A stretch of 64,000 nucleotides of DNA from Pegea sp. RAD2-039 (Eukaryota; Chordata; Thaliacea; Salpida; Salpidae), in assembly GCA_034620365.1 (NCBI GenBank), contig JAQGEQ010000192.1, forward strand, positions 1 through 64,000. The letters run 5' to 3'. The translations under genes and the position numbers were made by a program. The notes under the pieces were generated by a model. The model had not been told where the DNA came from, made no database searches, and saw nothing but the letters and a program-made list of their open reading frames with translations. Below, one piece after another: positions 60,301 through 64,000 of this stretch. Position 1 is the stretch's first letter; every line of letters starts with the position of its first letter.

Positions 60301-61391
60301 TTTAAAAATTTCTTCGTCGATAGCTTAAAGTTAAAGATTTTGAATTTGATTTTGAAATATTTTGAAAAAAAAGCGATTTAATGTTTTGTTTTATGCTTGA
60401 AAGGTTTTATTAAAGTTCAAGAGTTTTCCTAAATAGTATTCAAAGTATTAAAACGTGTGACTTACAATGAAAAATCGTTCAACTGGTATCTCAAAGACAT
60501 TGCTTGTAAAGTATTCTCCATCACAATAATTGACTACTGATTCTGTCAAAATTCTTCCATCTTGTGCTTGTAACTGGATTTTATTGATACTAGTTGCTGT
60601 AGTATCACCAAACAAAACACCTTCAACAAAAGCGGTTGTCCCTGCAAAAGTTGTTATTAGAATAAAAATTAGTTGATAATATTTCCAACAAACCAGCAAC
60701 AAATTGTCGAGGATATTTGAAGTTACCAGAGTCATCAACGCTTACCATTTTCAAATTTGCACCAAATACACTTGCTGCTGTGACCTCGAGGCTGGTATTA
60801 ATCATTATTTACATTTCATATTTGTTTTCAGGTAATCATGTAGAGTATTTACCTGTATCCTGCAGCAAGGTCTCCACCAAACTCTAACATCAGTGTACTT
60901 CCACCCCAGCCGCTTAGATCATCTAATTTCAAAAGATACAAACCATTTGCATCGATCAATACTTCAGCTGTAACATCAATCAAACTTCCATCTAAAACAG
61001 ATTTGATATTTTAAAGTTCTTTTCTTTTTCTCATTGAATTATGAGTTTATTTTACCTCGGAGCCTTTGCTGTAACTCAATTGATGTTACACTACTAGTAC
61101 TGTATCCTGCAACTCTTATCATTAAGCTTTGAGCAGTATCATCAACTTGAATCTCAGCTTTGGGATTATATGCGAGATTGTCGGAACGAAGAATGACCTA
61201 AAATTAAATTATTACAAACTTAGAAATTATTTCAACTATTTTAAAAGTCGGTTTGAAAATTTTACTAAATTATAGAATTAAAAAATTTTCAAATAAAACG
61301 TTTCATTACAATTTTCACTAAAGTTTGGTCGATACTAAGAAAGTAATATCGTCACAACTAACTTGTCCTTGAGCTGTCATTGCTGTAAACA
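51311..61391 (-). repeat. Right arm of the ~10-kb inverted duplication
   Basis: Reverse-complement partner of 1-9,950. Sequence outside it (61,392-62,849) holds the first exons of the gene, whose left-hand partners would lie beyond the window. Near the inner end, a segment of about 120 bp is present twice in direct orientation (about 51,540-51,660 and 51,955-52,080). The left arm has one full and one partial copy of it. Confidence 0.95.
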
Positions 61392-62849
61392 ATTGAGTGA
61401 CAGACTCGATATCTGTTCTTTTAATAACAGTTGTTAAGCCTCCAGTTGCTTGAGACAATCGGTTATAAAGTATTTGACCATTTTCTCCACCAATTTCTCG
61501 TGTCAGCAAATTAACAATCTGAAGAATTCAGTTCAAAAACTTTTTGTTTTATCAAGTTAATTGCTGTAAACGAACTCGAATCTTTCTAATTAGAGCCAAA
61601 GCAATCACTTGCGATTCAAGATGAGCATCTTTAGCTGGAGCGTCAGTGATATGAAACAAAACTGATCTGTTTTTCACAATTTGAAAAGAAGTTTAGAGTT
61701 GACCGTGGCATTATGACAAACACCAACCTTCTGCTACTAGCCAATAATGCAGAATAGATTCCAATCATAGCTAACTCTGGAGCATCTCCTCCACCAGAGG
61801 CTACAAGAGACTTGATAGCTGTAATGATGACATCTGGGTCACTTGTAACGGTGACTGGACCATGTTCTGAAGAAACTCGAATTTATAAAATGCTCTTCGC
61901 AGTTATATTCTAGAGCTTTACCAGGATCATTGTAAGGACTTAATACATATAAAAGAGGCTGGTTGACAGTTCCTGTGGTTGTTTCAATGATATTGACAAA
62001 TCGATCACTAGCAGCAGAAATTTCAGCACTCATACTCCCAGTAACATCCATAACAAGAGCTAGTGTTGTACCAACAGCAATACTTAGGTACCTCTCGTAC
62101 TTTATACTCTCTGTGTTTTAGCAAATGTCAAATATTTGTGAAAATTGTAGAAATAGTTTCAAACTTACCAACAGAGTTTAAAATTGTGATGAAAAGAGGT
62201 TTTATTTCCTGATATACTATACGACTTTGCTCAATAGTAAGACGGTTGTAATCAAAAGAATCATCGATCAGAGGTGAATGGAGTAGATCAGATCTAATAA
62301 GGTTCATCGTCTCAGCGCGGGCAGCGTCATAATTTCCCGCGTTAATCAAACCAATCACTACAGCTAAGTTTTTAAGATAATCATCATAATAAGCTATGCT
62401 ACGAGAAGTGATATCTATCAGTCCAGCTCTGAATCTAAAACCAAAAGGAAGCTGTATCTGGTTGATCATTTATGACATGTGACCAACTCTGCAGTTGAAG
62501 TTCCAGGTCCATAGCGTTCCTCAAACAAGTCAAAAAGGCTATATTTCAAAGTGGCATCAATTAACGGAAATCCGTTCTTCCCAAATGCAGTGACGCTGAA
62601 AAACTCGGTCGCCAGGTCGATGAATAAACGTTCGACGACTGCGCTTAAACGCGTGTGTTCGCCATCTACAAGACATGTCTGTAAAAGAAAAAGATAAAAT
62701 TTTACTGATTGCAAGTTTGTGAGCTTGAATAATTTGTTTAGATTAATTAAGTAATGAAAACGAAGACTTACTTCAGTAACTTGACTGTCACCTAAGTTTA
62801 TTAGAGCTAATAAAAACACAACAGCTGTAGAAATCTTCGCCAGCAACAT
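52070..62849 (-). CDS. Secreted vWA-CCP-(vWD-C8-TIL)x3-EGF-WxxW protein, right copy, complete but frameshifted
   Basis: Full-length copy: ATG at 62,849-62,847, stop TAA at 52,072-52,070. There are 43 exons and about 2,155 codons if the frame is followed through. The first seven exons are 62,849-62,772, 62,678-62,488, 62,434-62,169, 62,110-61,922, 61,866-61,728, 61,666-61,576 and 61,518-61,336. The other 36 mirror the left copy (coordinates sum to about 61,392-61,395). A signal peptide of about 22 residues starts the protein; vWA spans roughly 186-370, the sushi domain about 696-753, and three vWD-C8-TIL modules about 754-1,930. EGF-like and WxxW follow. One base is missing near 56,278-56,282 relative to the left copy, giving TAG at 56,277-56,275 (about residue 1,373). 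If this is not a sequence error, the product stops inside module 2. Confidence 0.85.
52489..52935 (-). mobile_element. CR1-like LINE 3' fragment in intron of right vWD gene
   Basis: Mirror of 8,457-8,908 in the right arm, in the sense orientation of the host intron. It has the same truncation point and hairpin-bearing 3' end, so it is the same ancestral insertion rather than an independent one. Confidence 0.85.
61336..62849 (-). other. Signal peptide, N-terminal region and vWA domain (right copy)
   Basis: Exon 1 encodes a hydrophobic leader ([20 protein letters not shown], then DSQ) suitable for secretion. Exons 2-3 encode a region of about 150 residues with no domain I recognise, including [19 protein letters not shown]. 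Exons 4-7 encode a vWA domain. The MIDAS strand reads [12 protein letters not shown], the DxTGSM variant seen in hemicentin/VWA7-type vWA. The conserved [12 protein letters not shown] stretch follows, then [13 protein letters not shown]. An apparent frame break near 62,480 is explained by a 53-nt intron (62,487-62,435) with a polypyrimidine acceptor, not a frameshift. Confidence 0.8.
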
Positions 62850-64000
62850 GTTTTTAGTCTACTTCTGTATAATTTAAAGCAAAATTTTTGTTACAATTTT
62901 CTTTTCAATAAGCCTAACACTCAATATTTGTTTTAAAAAATCATTCATTATTTTCAAATCTTGCTAAATTAAAACTTAGCAAACAAAACACCTATCGCTT
63001 CAAAATCTTTTTAATTTTGTATATGTGGTATTTTATGCTTAGCTGAATAATAAAAGGTCGAATCATTGAATTTAAAATTACATCTTTTAAAGGTGCAGTA
63101 GTTTATTCTTTTCTTTAACCTTGACGCTAAACATTTGTAAAATTTAGTCTTACTTGATTACCTGACAATTTACATAAAATAGATAAATTTGGGTATTATT
63201 TGGTACACCTTAGATAAAATATCTCGTTTACTGCATTTGCAATAAAAATTTAGTTTCAGTTAAATGTCTTAGTAACGGTTTAAACGAAGAAATTCGATTG
63301 GATCGTATTTCTATTAAAAGACTAACAGACCCGACAACCCCCTGAAAAACTACCTTATTCACAAAAGTGTTTATAAAGCACAAATATATAACAGAAAATT
63401 TGTAAAAAAATTCGAAACTAAAGTTAAAAAATCAACTAACAGCAAATAAAATTTGAATGAATAACTTAAAAGTATGTTTCTAATATTTCCTTTTTTTAAC
63501 TAATCATTTACGATCATCAAATCTAATATAATCTCTCAAAGAAGTTTACAAGTTTCGAAAATAAAGTTCTAAAAAATCCCTTCAACAAAACGAACAAAAT
63601 TGTAATAATTTTAAGATATTTATACAGAGTTCTCTATATAATTTACATGACTAGACAGCAACTAGTAATTACTAAATAGCTAACAGCTTTTGGAAGCTTA
63701 TATAGCTTTTTTGGAGCTACAAACAAAAAAAGGTCTCTCTCAACCACGCCCTAGATTTTTTCGTCTTTATTTGAATCTTTTAGTCGAAGGACTATTTGCT
63801 TTTTATTTTTCAACGATGACTTTCTCTCAGTTATTTTTGGGGTTTAATAATTGCATAAACAAGTTTTGGTGTCCAATTTAGTTCCTGTTGTTGTTATCTA
63901 AAAGTCAAAAAGGAATTTAGATATTTATCAAATTTTACAAAAAAATCATCAACAATTTTAAAAGTTTTAAATTTATTTTATGATATTTAGATAATTTTAT
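62850..64000. other. 5' flank of the right vWD gene
   Basis: AT-rich, no coding sequence recognised. It presumably contains the promoter and 5' UTR of the gene starting at 62,849. No clear TATA box position could be assigned. Confidence 0.5.

Noticed and set aside
62430-62500. Apparent frameshift between the two N-terminal frames of the right vWD gene
   Set aside because: A 53-nt intron (donor GTTGGT at 62,487, acceptor GGTTTTAG at 62,435) restores phase and removes the in-frame stop, and the joined protein reads smoothly (STAEFRAGLID).

Overview
The window is nuclear DNA of an AT-rich invertebrate animal. Genes are split by many GT-AG introns, often only 47-70 nt long. The products are animal-type: stonin, a SLC20 phosphate transporter, and a secreted vWA/vWD/WxxW protein. 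CR1-like non-LTR elements with a PHD-finger ORF1 are frequent, and a tRNA-derived SINE is present. I cannot fix the phylum from the sequence.

Layout. (1) The window is dominated by one very large inverted duplication. Positions 1-9,950 (+) reappear as the reverse complement at 51,311-61,391, with partner coordinates summing to about 61,392-61,395 over the gene. Each arm carries a copy of the same multi-exon gene. The right copy is complete in the window (62,849 down to 52,070, 43 exons, about 2,155 codons). The left copy enters the window mid-gene and ends at 9,342. Order of parts: signal peptide, vWA with a DxTGSM MIDAS, unassigned exons, sushi/CCP, three vWD-C8-TIL modules, an EGF-like exon and a C-terminal WxxW domain. 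The arms are about 99% alike in introns, but their exons differ mainly at amino-acid-changing positions, with one strongly diverged 45-nt patch. The right copy has a 1-nt frameshift and the left copy an altered C-terminus.

(2) The 41-kb interval between the arms holds the single-copy genes: a SLC20/PiT phosphate transporter with a one-exon coding region (21,546-19,378, -), a five-exon methionine sulfoxide reductase B (25,562-26,897, +), a 14-exon stonin endocytic adaptor (34,299-27,922, -), a ten-finger C2H2 protein (40,814-41,704, +) and a possible small single-pass membrane protein (44,996-45,511, +).

(3) Mobile DNA fills much of the rest. Copies or pieces of one CR1-like LINE lie at 8.5, 13.3, 14.9-18.6, 36.3-37.3, 45.4, 46.6-50.2 and 52.5 kb. 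A decayed RT of a second LINE family lies at 38.2-39.4 kb. Two copies of a SINE with a tRNA-like head (A and B boxes) carry a tail identical in type to the 3' end of that LINE. Around the zinc-finger gene there are paralogous fragments and dispersed repeats.

The signals I rate highest are the exon-concentrated replacement divergence between the two inverted gene copies, the SINE/LINE shared tail, and eight perfect TGACGTCA palindromes packed into 2 kb of the stonin gene.
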